The notes under the pieces: generated by a model
Databases searched by the model: none
Told to the model about the DNA's origin: nothing
The model's input: only the letters and a program-made list of their open reading frames with translations
Assembly (NCBI GenBank): GCA_003556605.1
Contig: PWQX01000168.1
Coordinates: 1-42,628 of the forward strand
DNA length: 42,628 nt
Direction: 5' to 3'
From: Spirochaetaceae bacterium
GTDB lineage: Bacteria; Spirochaetota; Spirochaetia; DSM-27196; SLAA01
Shown here: positions 42,514-42,628 of the stretch, piece after piece
How positions within the stretch are numbered: position 1 is the first letter of the stretch
Layout: each line of letters begins with the position of its first letter
Position numbers and translations under genes: made by a program

Positions 42514-42628
42514 GTAGGGTAACCGGCTCAGGAAGTATGCAGAACCGTGTAGATGATTGGGGTTGCGCGGCGCCCTGAGCCCGGCTCTACGCCGAGGCGG
42601 GCACGCGTCCGGTATCGGCGGCCACCCC

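Noticed and set aside
1-42628. Search for insertion sequences, phage genes, toxin-antitoxin pairs, tRNA or rRNA
   Set aside because: No transposase, integrase, tRNA-like GGTTCRANYCC arm with matching stems, or other such element was recognised on either strand.

Overview
The window looks like part of a spirochaete chromosome (Spirochaetota, probably Spirochaetaceae). The best clue is the signal-peptide ends of the solute-binding proteins: three of them run through a Gly-Gly-Ala-(Ala)-Glu stretch such as AGGAAE or FAGGAE, which I remember as typical of Spirochaetales binding proteins. No rRNA, tRNA, mobile element or CRISPR array was seen, so the assignment rests on protein style alone. The content is catabolic: five complete uptake systems from four transporter classes, interleaved with dehydrogenases, dehydratases, aldolases and methyltransferase-like genes.

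Layout. 0.2-3.4 kb: a leftward tripartite tricarboxylate (TctCBA) transporter with a near-consensus promoter and an inverted repeat in its leader. 3.9-12.5 kb: a rightward peptide/opine-type ABC operon (binding protein, two permeases, two ATPases), then a 2-hydroxyacid dehydrogenase, a decayed Ldh-family dehydrogenase and an amidohydrolase. 12.5-19.2 kb: a leftward aldo/keto reductase, a rightward D-hydroxy-amino-acid PLP enzyme and an L-threonine-aldolase-like enzyme, then leftward RraA-like, HAD phosphatase and hexapeptide-repeat genes. 19.4-25.3 kb: a GntR/FCD regulator, a leftward SDR, and a rightward TAXI-type TRAP transporter with its fused permease and a second 2-hydroxyacid dehydrogenase; two copies of one palindrome flank the divergent promoters. 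25.4-31.9 kb: a broken sulfatase, three uroporphyrinogen-decarboxylase-family paralogues and a zinc alcohol dehydrogenase. 32.1-42.5 kb: a DctPQM TRAP transporter with mannonate dehydratase, an enolase-superfamily acid-sugar dehydratase, an SDR, a sugar isomerase/epimerase and a three-gene family-1 sugar ABC transporter whose ATPase is not in the window.

How the genes work together (inference): the right third reads as a sugar-acid (hexuronate/hexonate) uptake and breakdown module. The left half reads as uptake of peptide- or amino-acid-derived compounds followed by deacylation, retro-aldol or elimination, and ketoacid reduction. The centre is a GntR-controlled carboxylate TRAP module.

Most notable: (1) all five binding-protein genes are followed by a stem-loop before the permease gene; (2) a repeated CTGATATATCAG operator sits on two divergent promoters next to a GntR gene; (3) one permease appears to start at ATT; (4) there are several unannotatable gene remnants (Ldh-family, 2-hydroxyacid dehydrogenase, frameshifted sulfatase), so this is an eroding accessory region; (5) three URO-D-family paralogues sit together, only one of which keeps the His-x-Cys...Cys zinc motif. 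I did not find a defence system or other clearly new machinery.
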